Of a DNA stretch of 64,000 nucleotides, positions 1-8,005 are shown piece after piece (position 1 is the stretch's first letter; every line of letters starts with the position of its first letter). Below the pieces are notes generated by a model. That model ran no database searches and had not been told where the DNA came from. It was given only the letters and a program-made list of their open reading frames with translations. The DNA lies in assembly GCA_015200025.1 (NCBI GenBank), contig CP054186.1, forward strand, positions 682,001 to 746,000, read 5' to 3'. This DNA comes from Phycisphaeraceae bacterium (GTDB lineage: Bacteria > Planctomycetota > Phycisphaerae > Phycisphaerales > UBA1924). A program made the position numbers and the translations under genes.

Positions 1-627
1 CACCCGGCACACGTTGGGGTGGCTCACCTGGCGCGCGATCTTGACCTCGTGCACCAGCCGGCTCAGCGCCGCCTCGTCCTGCGCCAACTCTTCCGGCAGG
101 AACTTCATCGCCACAGGCTGGCCCAGCTTGAGGTCGTCCGCCCGGTACACCTCGCCCATCCCGCCCTTGCCGAGCCGCCCCACGATCCGGTACCGCTGGC
201 CCAGGAGCGTCCCGGGGACGAACCGGCCCAGGTCCAGCACCCCCGTCGAGAGCATGAGCTTGTTCACCCCGCCGGTCGCGTTCGGCGCCGGACGCGGCGG
301 CGTCCGACCGACGGGCCCGCCACCCGCCACCCCGGCCATCGCCAGGCTCTGCACCGCCGGGGCCCCGAGCCCGCCGTGCTCCGCGGCGGGATCCGGGCCC
401 GATCCGAAAATCTCCGTCCCATGGGGATGGGTCGGGGCGTGGTGCGCCCCGTGCGAACCCCCGGTCAGGGTCGCGGCCTTGCCGGGGCCCGACGCCAACG
501 GCGCCGTCACCAGCATGTCGGGCTCGGAGACGTCCGGGGGTGGCGCGGCCACGGCCTTCCCGCAGACCGGGCACTCTCGCCTCGTCGGTGGGAAGATGGC
601 GCCGCACGATGGGCAGGTGGTGCTCAG
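1..627 (-). CDS. Ser/Thr protein kinase, N-terminal part (runs off left edge)
   Basis: The visible part starts with a zinc ribbon (CPSCGAIF...CPVCGK), followed by a Pro/Gly-rich linker of about 90 residues and then the N-lobe of a PknB-type kinase. The glycine loop reads GKGGMGEVY, the ATP-binding lysine lies in VAMKFL and the helix-C glutamate in HEVKIAR. The frame leaves the window just after HPNVCRV, so the catalytic loop and C-terminus are not seen. The start is uncertain: a CTG at 627 follows GGAG by 8 bases and would begin (M)STTCPSC, while an in-frame GTG at 684 is also possible. The protein probably acts as a signalling kinase; its target is unknown. Confidence 0.8.
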   Translation of the reverse strand, partial: MSTTCPSCGAIFPPTRRECPVCGKAVAAPPPDVSEPDMLVTAPLASGPGKAATLTGGSHGAHHAPTHPHGTEIFGSGPDPAAEHGGLGAPAVQSLAMAGVAGGGPVGRTPPRPAPNATGGVNKLMLSTGVLDLGRFVPGTLLGQRYRIVGRLGKGGMGEVYRADDLKLGQPVAMKFLPEELAQDEAALSRLVHEVKIARQVSHPNVCRV

Positions 628-729
628 AACTCGTTCTCCGCGAGGCCCGGCGATACACGACCGCCGCCCAAGCGTACCATACACCGTGGATGGTCGGCCG
701 GGGCCGACGCCAGCGCGGAGGGACGCGGG

Positions 730-969
730 ATGCCGCTGTACGAGTACGTGTGCGAGCAGGACGGGAGCGTGATCGAGTTGCTCAGGCCCATCGACCGGGC
801 CGACGCACCCGTCGAAGACCCACAGGGCCGGGGACGGACCTTTGCCCGCCGGCTCTCGACGTTCGCGGCGGCGTCGGGGACGTCCGCGGGCGGGGGATTG
901 AGTGGCGGGGGTGGCGGGGGTGGGTGTTGCCCGTGCGGGAAGAACGCCGGGTCGTGCTCGCGCCGCTGA
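730..969 (+). CDS. FmdB-like small zinc ribbon protein
   Basis: This 79-residue protein opens with MPLYEYVCEQDG, the hallmark start of the FmdB regulatory protein family (usually MPxYEYxCxxCG). The second cysteine of the N-terminal pair is replaced by Asp, so the usual CxxC knuckle is incomplete. A glycine-rich stretch leads to a C-terminal cysteine cluster, CCPCGKNAGSC, that could still bind metal. It is transcribed away from the kinase to its left. The family has no settled biochemical role, so the function is left open. Confidence 0.75.
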   Translation: MPLYEYVCEQDGSVIELLRPIDRADAPVEDPQGRGRTFARRLSTFAAASGTSAGGGLSGGGGGGGCCPCGKNAGSCSRR

Positions 970-987
970 CCGCGGCCTCCCCGGTGT

Positions 988-2481
988 TCACCGCTTCAGA
1001 TCGATCCGCCCTCGCTCTTCGCCCCGGACCACGCCCAAAGGCACGCCCGAGGCGAGGTCGCCCTCGCGGACCAGCCGAGAGAATGTCCTCGCGTTGGCGA
1101 CCGGCGCCCCCGCCGCCTGCGTGATGATGTCGCCCACGGCGAGGCCCGCACGCTCGGCGGTCCCCCCGCGCTCCACCCCCACCACGAGGACCCCTTCCAG
1201 ATTTCGGTACCCGAGCCGGCGCGCGTCCTCCGCGGTCAGGTTGCGCAGCACCAGCCCCACGTCCGTGAGCCGGTACACGCCCGTGATCTCGGCGTGGTCG
1301 GCCAGCTCGACCACCACGTCCCTCGGCGTGCCGTCGCGGACGATCGACACCCGCACCTTGGTCCCCGGCGGGGTCAACGCGATGGCGGCCCGCAGCGTCG
1401 ACCGCGCCCGCATCGGCCGGCCCTCGTAGCGGACCACCACGTCGCGCTCTCGGAGGCCCGCCGTCGCCGCGGGGCTGTCCGCCGTCACCCCCGAGACGAG
1501 CACCCCCGACCCCGGGGCCAGCCCCAGCGAATCCGCGATGGGCGCGGTGAGGTCCTCGAGCGAGACGCCCATCCACCCGCGGACCACCGCGCCCTGCTTG
1601 ACCAGGCTGTCGATCACCGCCCGGGCCATGTTCGCGGGCACGGCGAACCCGATCCCCTCGCTCCCGCCCGCGCGCGACGCGATCGCCGTGTTCACCCCCA
1701 CGATCCGCCCGTCGAGGTCCACCAGGGGGCCCCCGCTGTTGCCCGGGTTGATCGCCGCGTCGGTCTGCAGGAAATCCTGGTACGCGTTCTCGTCCATCCC
1801 GGGGAGGGGCACGTCGCTCCGGCCCTTGGCCGACACGATCCCCGTCGTCACCGTGTTCGCGAACCCGAAGGGGCTCCCCACCGCCACCACGAACTCACCC
1901 ACATCGACCCGGTCCGAGTCCGCGAACGCCAACGCCGGCAGCGACGCGCCCGGCACCCGCAGCACCGCCACGTCCGTCAGCGGGTCACGCCCCACCAGTT
2001 CGCCCTTGAACTCCCGCCCGTCGCTCAGCCTCACGTTCCACGCGTCGGCCCCCTGCACCACGTGGTTGTTCGTCACGATCAACCCCGACGGGTCCACGAT
2101 CGCCCCCGAGCCGATCTGCGACCGCTCGAGCCTGAACCGACCCGTCGGCCTCACCCGGAACGGCGACTGCCGCTCGTACTCCGGCACGCGACGGAAACTC
2201 TCGATGTGCACCACCGACGGCTCCACCCGCCTCGCCACCCGCTGGAACGCCCGCGACAGGCTCCGCGCCACCGCGATATCCGCCTCGGCCTCGGGCTCCG
2301 ACGCCGACGGTGAGTGCTCGACACCCCACGCGGGCTTCTCCGCCCCGCGTTCGGTCGATACCGCCCCCGGCCCGGACACGCCGAGTCCCCCCGATGAGTG
2401 GATCGCCAGCGCCCCGATCCCCGTCAACCCCAGCGCGATCCCGGCCACCAGCACCCCGCGAACGACTCCAGTCCGATGCAT
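988..2481 (-). CDS. HtrA/DegP-type periplasmic serine protease with two PDZ domains
   Basis: This is a trypsin-like envelope protease for misfolded proteins, 497 residues from the chosen start. The N-terminus has a hydrophobic segment (about residues 7-27) as signal or anchor. The catalytic triad is visible: His130 in VTNNHVV, Asp160 in PLTDVAVL and Ser239 in NPGNSGGPL. Two PDZ domains follow, about residues 280-370 and 390-490. The open frame extends 32 codons further, but the ATG at 2481 has an excellent Shine-Dalgarno site (GGAGGTGAT) at the right distance. It is the last gene of a minus-strand run that includes queC and queE, about 125 bases after queE. Confidence 0.93.
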   Translation of the reverse strand: MHRTGVVRGVLVAGIALGLTGIGALAIHSSGGLGVSGPGAVSTERGAEKPAWGVEHSPSASEPEAEADIAVARSLSRAFQRVARRVEPSVVHIESFRRVPEYERQSPFRVRPTGRFRLERSQIGSGAIVDPSGLIVTNNHVVQGADAWNVRLSDGREFKGELVGRDPLTDVAVLRVPGASLPALAFADSDRVDVGEFVVAVGSPFGFANTVTTGIVSAKGRSDVPLPGMDENAYQDFLQTDAAINPGNSGGPLVDLDGRIVGVNTAIASRAGGSEGIGFAVPANMARAVIDSLVKQGAVVRGWMGVSLEDLTAPIADSLGLAPGSGVLVSGVTADSPAATAGLRERDVVVRYEGRPMRARSTLRAAIALTPPGTKVRVSIVRDGTPRDVVVELADHAEITGVYRLTDVGLVLRNLTAEDARRLGYRNLEGVLVVGVERGGTAERAGLAVGDIITQAAGAPVANARTFSRLVREGDLASGVPLGVVRGEERGRIDLKR

Positions 2482-2606
2482 CGAGATCACCTCCGAACGC
2501 ACACCCACCCCCTCACGCGTGTTCAGCCCGTACAACGCACGATGCGCACGCGCGGTTCGTCCGTCGCCCCCAAACACCGCGCGAACGCCGAGCCCAGGCG
2601 GTGGAC

Positions 2607-3386
2607 TCAGGTCCCCCGGGTGTTCCCGAACAGTTCAATATGCAGCCGGTGGCCGTACCTCCACCCCCGCCGGACGCACTCGGCCACCACCCACGCCACC
2701 CGCTCCTTCGCCGGGACGGTCACCCCCTCGGGCATCAAGATGATCTCGTCGGGCCTCAGCCCGGGCAACTCGGCGAGCAGGCACCCGATCTCCGCGAGGT
2801 CGTCGGGCGAGGACACCACAAACTTGACCTGGCGGTCCGGGGCACGCCCCAGCAACGCCCGAAGCGCGGGGATGTTCAGACGCCGCGACTCATGCCGCGC
2901 CCGCCACGACCCGCCCGGGTCGCGCGGGTCGCCCTCGGCCGGCGTCGAGTTCCGCAGTTTCGGCGAGACGCTCATCAGGTCCGCGTGGGCCGCGAGGTCC
3001 ACCGTCCCCGCGGTCTCGACCGTCACGTGCAGCCCCGCCGACGACAGCCCGCGCGAGAGTTCGACCACGCCCGGGAAAATCATCGGCTCGCCGCCCGTGA
3101 TCACCGCGTGACGCACGCCCGAAGCCTCGGCCAGCCCGATCAGATCCGCGATCCGCACACGCCGGCCCTCGGGGCTCCAGCTCGCGTACGGCGTGTCGCA
3201 CCACCCGCACCGCAGGTTGCACCCGCTCAGGCGGACAAACCACGACGGGACGCCCGTGAGTTTCCCCTCGCCCTGCACGCTCGTGAACGTCTCCGACACG
3301 GGCAGCTCGCCCGGCCCGCCGCGCGGCGCGCCGTCCGCCATGGGCAAGGATCGATCCGCGGGGTGCGGCCCGTCGGGCGGCGTCAT
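2607..3386 (-). CDS. queE: 7-carboxy-7-deazaguanine synthase (radical SAM)
   Basis: QueE converts 6-carboxy-tetrahydropterin to 7-carboxy-7-deazaguanine in queuosine synthesis. The 259-residue protein carries the iron-sulfur motif CNLRCGWC, that is CxxxCxxC at residues 56, 60 and 63, preceded by the family signature TSVQGEG. A GGEP motif for SAM binding follows. The start at 3386 overlaps the queC stop as ATGA, which implies translational coupling and argues against the longer upstream start of the open frame. No queD was seen in the window; queF lies 14 kb away. Confidence 0.93.
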   Translation of the reverse strand: MTPPDGPHPADRSLPMADGAPRGGPGELPVSETFTSVQGEGKLTGVPSWFVRLSGCNLRCGWCDTPYASWSPEGRRVRIADLIGLAEASGVRHAVITGGEPMIFPGVVELSRGLSSAGLHVTVETAGTVDLAAHADLMSVSPKLRNSTPAEGDPRDPGGSWRARHESRRLNIPALRALLGRAPDRQVKFVVSSPDDLAEIGCLLAELPGLRPDEIILMPEGVTVPAKERVAWVVAECVRRGWRYGHRLHIELFGNTRGT

Positions 3387-4111
3387 CGCCCCGCCCCCGC
3401 CGCGTACCGGGTCGGGTCGGCGACGCCCGCCTCCTCGAACCCGCGACGCCGGATCTGGCAGCTCTCGCACCCGCCGCACGAAAGCCCCTCCGGCGTGGGG
3501 TCATAACAACTGCTCGTCAGCGCGAACTCGACCCCCAGCGACGCCCCGAGCCGGATGATCCCCGCCTTGCTCAGGCTCACCAGCGGCGTCTCGACGCGCA
3601 CCGCCTCGCCACGGTCGCCGGCCCGGGTCCCCAACGCCGCGCATCGCTCGAACGCGTCGATGAACGGCCGCCGGCAATCCGGGTACCCCGAGTAGTCCAC
3701 CGCGTTCACCCCGATATAGATGACCCGGGCCCCCACGACCTCCGCCAGCCCGGCGGCGATGGCCAGGAACGTGAGGTTCCGCGCGGGCACGTACGTGATG
3801 GGGATCCCCCCGTCACCGGAGCCCCCCGCGCCGCCCGCCGCGGGCCCGCCCGGGTTCTTGGGCACGTCGATGGCGTCCGTCAGGGCCGACCCCCCCACCG
3901 CCCGCAGCCCCAGCTCCACGACCCGGAACGAGCCGGCCACCATCGCCCCCGCGAGCCGCCGGGCGCACGCCAGCTCGTGCCGGTGCCGCTGACCGTAATC
4001 GACCGCGAGGGCGTGGACGCGGAACCCGTCGCGGCGGGCGCACGCGAACGCCACGGCGCTATCGAGCCCGCCGGACAACAGCACCACGGCCTCCGGTCTG
4101 CGCACGTCCAC
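3383..4111 (-). CDS. queC: 7-cyano-7-deazaguanine synthase
   Basis: QueC makes preQ0 from 7-carboxy-7-deazaguanine, ammonia and ATP. The 242-residue protein has the N-type ATP pyrophosphatase loop SGGLDS at residues 13-18 and the C-terminal zinc-site cysteines (CGGCESC preceded by SCYDPTPEG). The start is a GTG at 4111; no ATG is available nearby. Its stop overlaps the queE start by four bases, so the two consecutive pathway enzymes are probably made from one message. Nothing resembling a preQ1 riboswitch was seen in the short upstream gap. Confidence 0.94.
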   Translation of the reverse strand: MDVRRPEAVVLLSGGLDSAVAFACARRDGFRVHALAVDYGQRHRHELACARRLAGAMVAGSFRVVELGLRAVGGSALTDAIDVPKNPGGPAAGGAGGSGDGGIPITYVPARNLTFLAIAAGLAEVVGARVIYIGVNAVDYSGYPDCRRPFIDAFERCAALGTRAGDRGEAVRVETPLVSLSKAGIIRLGASLGVEFALTSSCYDPTPEGLSCGGCESCQIRRRGFEEAGVADPTRYAAGAGR

Positions 4112-4164
4112 GGGTCAGTGTAGATGCGACGGCCCGCCCGCACGGACGAACGCGGGGCGTGCCC

Positions 4165-4401
4165 TCACGCGCCCGTCGGACGCGGGCGGTTCAAGTATTC
4201 ATCGAGCCCCTCGAGCAGAACCTCGCGGGCCCGGGCAGCGCTCTTGGATTTCGCGATGCCCCAGTCGGTGGGTACCCGTTGATTGAGCTCCGCGCCCCCC
4301 GCGGCCGCGGCCGACCCCGACAACGCGTCGCTCCCCCCGATGATGTCGCCGTGCTTGCCGACGGTGAACATGGGCTTGGGCTTGTGGCTCGGATCCGTCA
4401 T
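4165..4401 (-). CDS. Small uncharacterised protein coupled to patatin gene
   Basis: This 78-residue protein is hydrophilic, with an Ala/Gly-rich centre and a basic C-terminus, and has no signal peptide or membrane segment. I recognise no family. The reason to believe it is real is the four-base ATGA overlap with the stop of the patatin-like gene, which suggests coupled translation. It could be an accessory or regulator of that phospholipase, but this is only inferred from position. Confidence 0.6.
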   Translation of the reverse strand: MTDPSHKPKPMFTVGKHGDIIGGSDALSGSAAAAGGAELNQRVPTDWGIAKSKSAARAREVLLEGLDEYLNRPRPTGA

Positions 4402-6311
4402 CGCTCACCCTCCTCCATTCCGGAATCATCGGGGAAGCCGCCGGCCAACTCGACCGCGACCTCGGACGCGGCGTCGTTCATCGCGTTCACTATAGCCTGT
4501 ACGTACGGATTCTGGAAGTGTTCGGACGCCGTCTCGCGAAGATCGAGGTCCGAGTAACGCACCGCCAGATCCAGGCTCAGCACCGCGATCACCGGCCCGC
4601 GATGGAGCGTCGGGATCGTGTGGTGACTCCCCGTCGGGTGCGGTGGGTTCGCCTCGGTGAAATCATCGATCGGTTCCTTCCCCATCACCGTCCTGATCTC
4701 GTACGGATCGAAGCACGGCACGCTCGCCATCCACGTCGGCGGGGGCTTCACGCCGTACACCTTCGTGTGCTGGTCGGCGTCCATCCCGTAAATCCGCTTC
4801 ACGGCCTCGGACTGCTCGCGCACTTCCTTGAGGTTGCACACCATCGGCGCCCGCACCCAGAACGCCTGCCCGGTCAGCCCGCTCGCCGTGTCCTCGAGAA
4901 CCAACGCCCGATCCGGCCTCCCCAACGAGTCGTGCTCGGCCAGAGGCCTGAGTTGTTCGCCCGCCACGGCGTACACCGCGGCGTGGGCGGCGGGCTTGGG
5001 CCGATCCCGAAGGATCCAAAAGCAGGTCTCGATGAGCGTCCGGAGAATCCCCCCCAGCTCCGCCCTGGGGTTGTAGAGCTGGGGCCGCTCCAACGCATCA
5101 ATCCGCCGCATGGCGTAATGCTGCCCGTTGAGGATCATCGCCCTCGAGTGCTCCCCCGCCTGATCGAACGCCAGGAAGTCCTTCGGCCCGCCGATCGCCG
5201 TCTCGGGTTGCTCGATCGTCAGCGTCCGCCGGCCGTCGCGGTTGAGCCGGCGCTCCAGTTCGTTGCGTGAACCTCCGACCGCCATCGAGACCAACGACCC
5301 GACGAAACCGCCCGGCGTTCGCGCGTCCGGGCGCCGCTCGCTCGACCCCAGGCGTAGGCCGACATGGATCACCGGCCGACAGATCAGATCCCAATAGCCC
5401 CACGCGTGCTCCTCGAACCAGACCCGAGTCGCCCGAGAGAAAATCCACGAGGGGAAGTTGCTGATCAGCCCGCCGTCCACGAACGTCCCGCCGTTCCCGC
5501 ACTCGGGCAGGTCCACCGGGCGGAAGAACAACGGGACCGCGGTCGAGGCCCGGACCGCCTGCGCGACCGCCACGTCCCGGTACGCGACGTCCATCGACGA
5601 GATGACCTCGAGCCGCTGCGTCGACAGGTTCGTCGCCGTGATGAACAGCGGCATCCGGAAGATCCGCCGATTCTCGTCCTTCTGCTCCGCATCGAGATAA
5701 TCGCCGAAGGTCAGCAGGCCCCGCTTCTCCTTCAAGTCCTGGGGAAGGTCCGGCGCTTTCTTGAGCAGCCGATCCACGAACTCCACGAGCGGCCCGGCCG
5801 GGTACAGGCCCCGGTGGTGCGCGTGCCCCGCGACCGCCCCCTTGAGTTTCATCCCATCGCGGAGGCCCCACCAGACCCGCTGCGCGAGCCAAGGCCTGGG
5901 TTCCTGATCCGGGCCGCCGAACGCCGCCGCGAAACGCTTCCCCGATGACAGGATTGATGTGAACACCCGGAAGCCCCGCGGCTCCGCCGGCCCGGCGTGC
6001 GGGTCGGGCTCGCCGAGCAGCGTCGTCAACCCCCCGGGTCGTCCCGAGATCGAGTCGATCTCGCGCATGACCTCGACGATCGGGACCTTGCCCCACAGCA
6101 GCGTCGCCACCAGCGCACCGGCCGACGTCCCCGCGTACGCCAGCGGGTTGTACCCCTTTTTGAGCACCCCGATCGCCTGGCCCAGCAGCGAGAGGGCGAA
6201 AATCCCGCCCCCCTGGATCACCAGCACGCAGTCCCGGTTCTCGACCGGGTCGCGTGCCGCCGACCCGCTCGGATCGGGCCCGCTCCCCGGCGTCTGGTCC
6301 GTGGGTCCCAT
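4398..6311 (-). CDS. Patatin-like phospholipase
   Basis: This is a 637-residue serine acyl hydrolase. The oxyanion-hole glycines (QGGGIFAL) lie at residues 33-40, the nucleophile is Ser63 in GTSAG, and the catalytic partner is Asp279 in VDGGLISNFP, giving the Ser-Asp dyad of patatins. There is no signal peptide, so a cytoplasmic location is expected. The region after about residue 400 is not recognised. Three ATG codons stand in tandem (6317, 6314, 6311); the third lies best behind GGAG and is used here. The open frame runs much further upstream, but that part is antisense to the exported VCBS protein and is not coding. Confidence 0.88.
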   Translation of the reverse strand: MGPTDQTPGSGPDPSGSAARDPVENRDCVLVIQGGGIFALSLLGQAIGVLKKGYNPLAYAGTSAGALVATLLWGKVPIVEVMREIDSISGRPGGLTTLLGEPDPHAGPAEPRGFRVFTSILSSGKRFAAAFGGPDQEPRPWLAQRVWWGLRDGMKLKGAVAGHAHHRGLYPAGPLVEFVDRLLKKAPDLPQDLKEKRGLLTFGDYLDAEQKDENRRIFRMPLFITATNLSTQRLEVISSMDVAYRDVAVAQAVRASTAVPLFFRPVDLPECGNGGTFVDGGLISNFPSWIFSRATRVWFEEHAWGYWDLICRPVIHVGLRLGSSERRPDARTPGGFVGSLVSMAVGGSRNELERRLNRDGRRTLTIEQPETAIGGPKDFLAFDQAGEHSRAMILNGQHYAMRRIDALERPQLYNPRAELGGILRTLIETCFWILRDRPKPAAHAAVYAVAGEQLRPLAEHDSLGRPDRALVLEDTASGLTGQAFWVRAPMVCNLKEVREQSEAVKRIYGMDADQHTKVYGVKPPPTWMASVPCFDPYEIRTVMGKEPIDDFTEANPPHPTGSHHTIPTLHRGPVIAVLSLDLAVRYSDLDLRETASEHFQNPYVQAIVNAMNDAASEVAVELAGGFPDDSGMEEGER

Positions 6312-6437
6312 CATCATCTCCGTAATATAACACACCCCGAACGATCTTTTTTTGTGCCGTCCGTGGCGGACCCCGACCGGGTCTCTCGGCTTGAAGGTGG
6401 AGCCCGAGACCCGGGCATGTCCCCGAGGAGATCCACC

Positions 6438-7946
6438 ATGACGATCAACGCCGCGTTCCCGCTCGCCCTCGCCCTCGCAGCCGGCGCCGCCGCCGACTGC
6501 GGCCCGTTCTTCGCCGTGCCGGTCCAGATCGCCGCCGGGCCCGTGCTCTCGACGCAGATCATGGCCAAGGACCTCGACGCCGACGGGGTGAACGAGATCC
6601 TGTATGCCTCGCGGGCTTCCAGCGGGGGGACGGGCGTGACGGTCTTCCGCCGCGGGGAGAACGGCCTGCACCAGTCGATCCAGTTCCTGCCGCTCCCGTC
6701 CACCGCGGGCGCGGTGCAGTTCCTCGTCGAGGACGTGGACCACGACGGGGTGCTCGACCTGATGCTGGTCGAGTACGACGCCGAGTCGGTCCGCATCCAC
6801 CGCGGGCTGGGCGACGGGACCTTCGCGCCGGCGCCGGTCTCCTACGCCGTCGGGCCCACGCCCACCTCGCTCGCCTTCGCCGACCTCAACGGCGACGGGT
6901 GGGAGGACCTGGTCGTGACCAATCTCTCGGCCGGGACGATCTCGGTCCTGATGGGCGCGGGCGGGGGCGTGCTCTTCCCCCGCGCCACCTATTCCGCCGG
7001 CGGGGCCACACCCGTCCGGATCCGCATGACCGATTTCAACCGCGACGGGCGCCTCGACGCGGTCGTCGCCCTGGGCAACCCGGCCACCCTCGCCGTCCTC
7101 ATGGGCAACGGCAACGGGTCGTTCCAGGCCCCGAGGGTCGCGCCATCGATCTCCCCCCTCTCCGCCCGTGACGTGGTGATCGCGGACTTCAACGCCGACG
7201 GCGTGCCCGACGCCGCCTTCGCCGACGGCTCGGAAGCGTTCTACATCTACACCGGTCGCCCCACCGGGCACCTCGTCGACCCGGTCCTGGTCCGCGGGTT
7301 GGAGTTCCAAACCCTCTCGAACATCGCCGCGGCGGACTTCAACGCCGACGGCCTGCCCGACATCGTCGCCCTCACCGGCACCTTGCTGAACCCGATCCGC
7401 CCCCTGATCTACCTCAACCAGGGCCCGCCTCGGTTCGCCGAGCCCCTCGATTTCGGCGGCATCGGGTTGATGCAGGTCGTCGCCCACCTCGACCTCGCCG
7501 ACATGAACGGCGACGGGCTCACCGACGTGCTCTTCGTCGACCGCTTCGGGCAGATCGGGATCATGGTCACCATCTCGGGTGGACCCGTCCAGATCCTCAC
7601 GCGGCCCCAGAACCAGACCCTCGCCCCCGGGGGCACCGCCCAGCTCTCCGTCGAGTCCTGGGGCGCGGGCGTCCAGTACCGCTGGTTCAAGGACGGACAG
7701 CCCCTGCTCACCACCGCTCGCGTCACCGGCGTGGATTCCCCCACGCTGACCATCACCGACGTTCAGGCCTCCGACTCGGCCGTCTACGAGTGCCGCGTCT
7801 CCAACGCCTGCGACGCCAAGGCCGTCCATGCGTTCCTCTCGGTGGTCACCACGGGCCCCGAGTGCCCCGCCGACTTCAACGCCGACGGGTTCGTCGATTT
7901 CTTCGACCTCGACGCGTTCATCGAAGCCTTCGACGCGGGGTGCTGA
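6438..7946 (+). CDS. Exported VCBS/FG-GAP repeat protein with Ig-like domain and dockerin-like tail
   Basis: The 502-residue protein starts with a signal peptide (MTINAAFPLALALAAGAAA). About seven VCBS/FG-GAP repeats follow, each centred on a calcium-loop-like D(L/F/M)N(A/G/R)DG motif, for example DLDADGVNE and DFNRDGRLD. An immunoglobulin-like domain (about residues 375-465, with YRWFKDG and SAVYECRVSN) comes next. The C-terminus is CPADFNADGFVDFFDLDAF...DAGC, the dockerin-like tail typical of Phycisphaerae. The start follows GAGGAG by seven bases. It is probably a secreted or surface protein of adhesive type; the ligand is unknown. Confidence 0.88.
   Translation: MTINAAFPLALALAAGAAADCGPFFAVPVQIAAGPVLSTQIMAKDLDADGVNEILYASRASSGGTGVTVFRRGENGLHQSIQFLPLPSTAGAVQFLVEDVDHDGVLDLMLVEYDAESVRIHRGLGDGTFAPAPVSYAVGPTPTSLAFADLNGDGWEDLVVTNLSAGTISVLMGAGGGVLFPRATYSAGGATPVRIRMTDFNRDGRLDAVVALGNPATLAVLMGNGNGSFQAPRVAPSISPLSARDVVIADFNADGVPDAAFADGSEAFYIYTGRPTGHLVDPVLVRGLEFQTLSNIAAADFNADGLPDIVALTGTLLNPIRPLIYLNQGPPRFAEPLDFGGIGLMQVVAHLDLADMNGDGLTDVLFVDRFGQIGIMVTISGGPVQILTRPQNQTLAPGGTAQLSVESWGAGVQYRWFKDGQPLLTTARVTGVDSPTLTITDVQASDSAVYECRVSNACDAKAVHAFLSVVTTGPECPADFNADGFVDFFDLDAFIEAFDAGC
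7863..7946 (+). repeat. Dockerin-like C-terminal tail, DNA copy 1
   Basis: These 84 bases encode the cysteine-bounded tail of the VCBS protein. They match the 84 bases at 9350-9433 at 79 positions, much closer than the rest of the two genes, which are unrelated. Confidence 0.9.
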
Positions 7947-8005
7947 TCGCCCCCTTCCCCCACCGCACACCCTGACCCATCCGTCTTCCCCAAGGAGTCC
8001 GAACG

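Noticed and set aside
4112..4164. preQ1 riboswitch before queC, and likewise before queF
   Set aside because: The gaps are short and show no hairpin or conserved A-rich tail pattern of that riboswitch.
6425..7970. Upstream 540 codons of the open frame that contains the patatin gene
   Set aside because: They lie antisense to the VCBS protein gene, are very rich in Gly, Asp, Val and Glu as expected of a shadow frame, and precede a good ribosome site at 6317.
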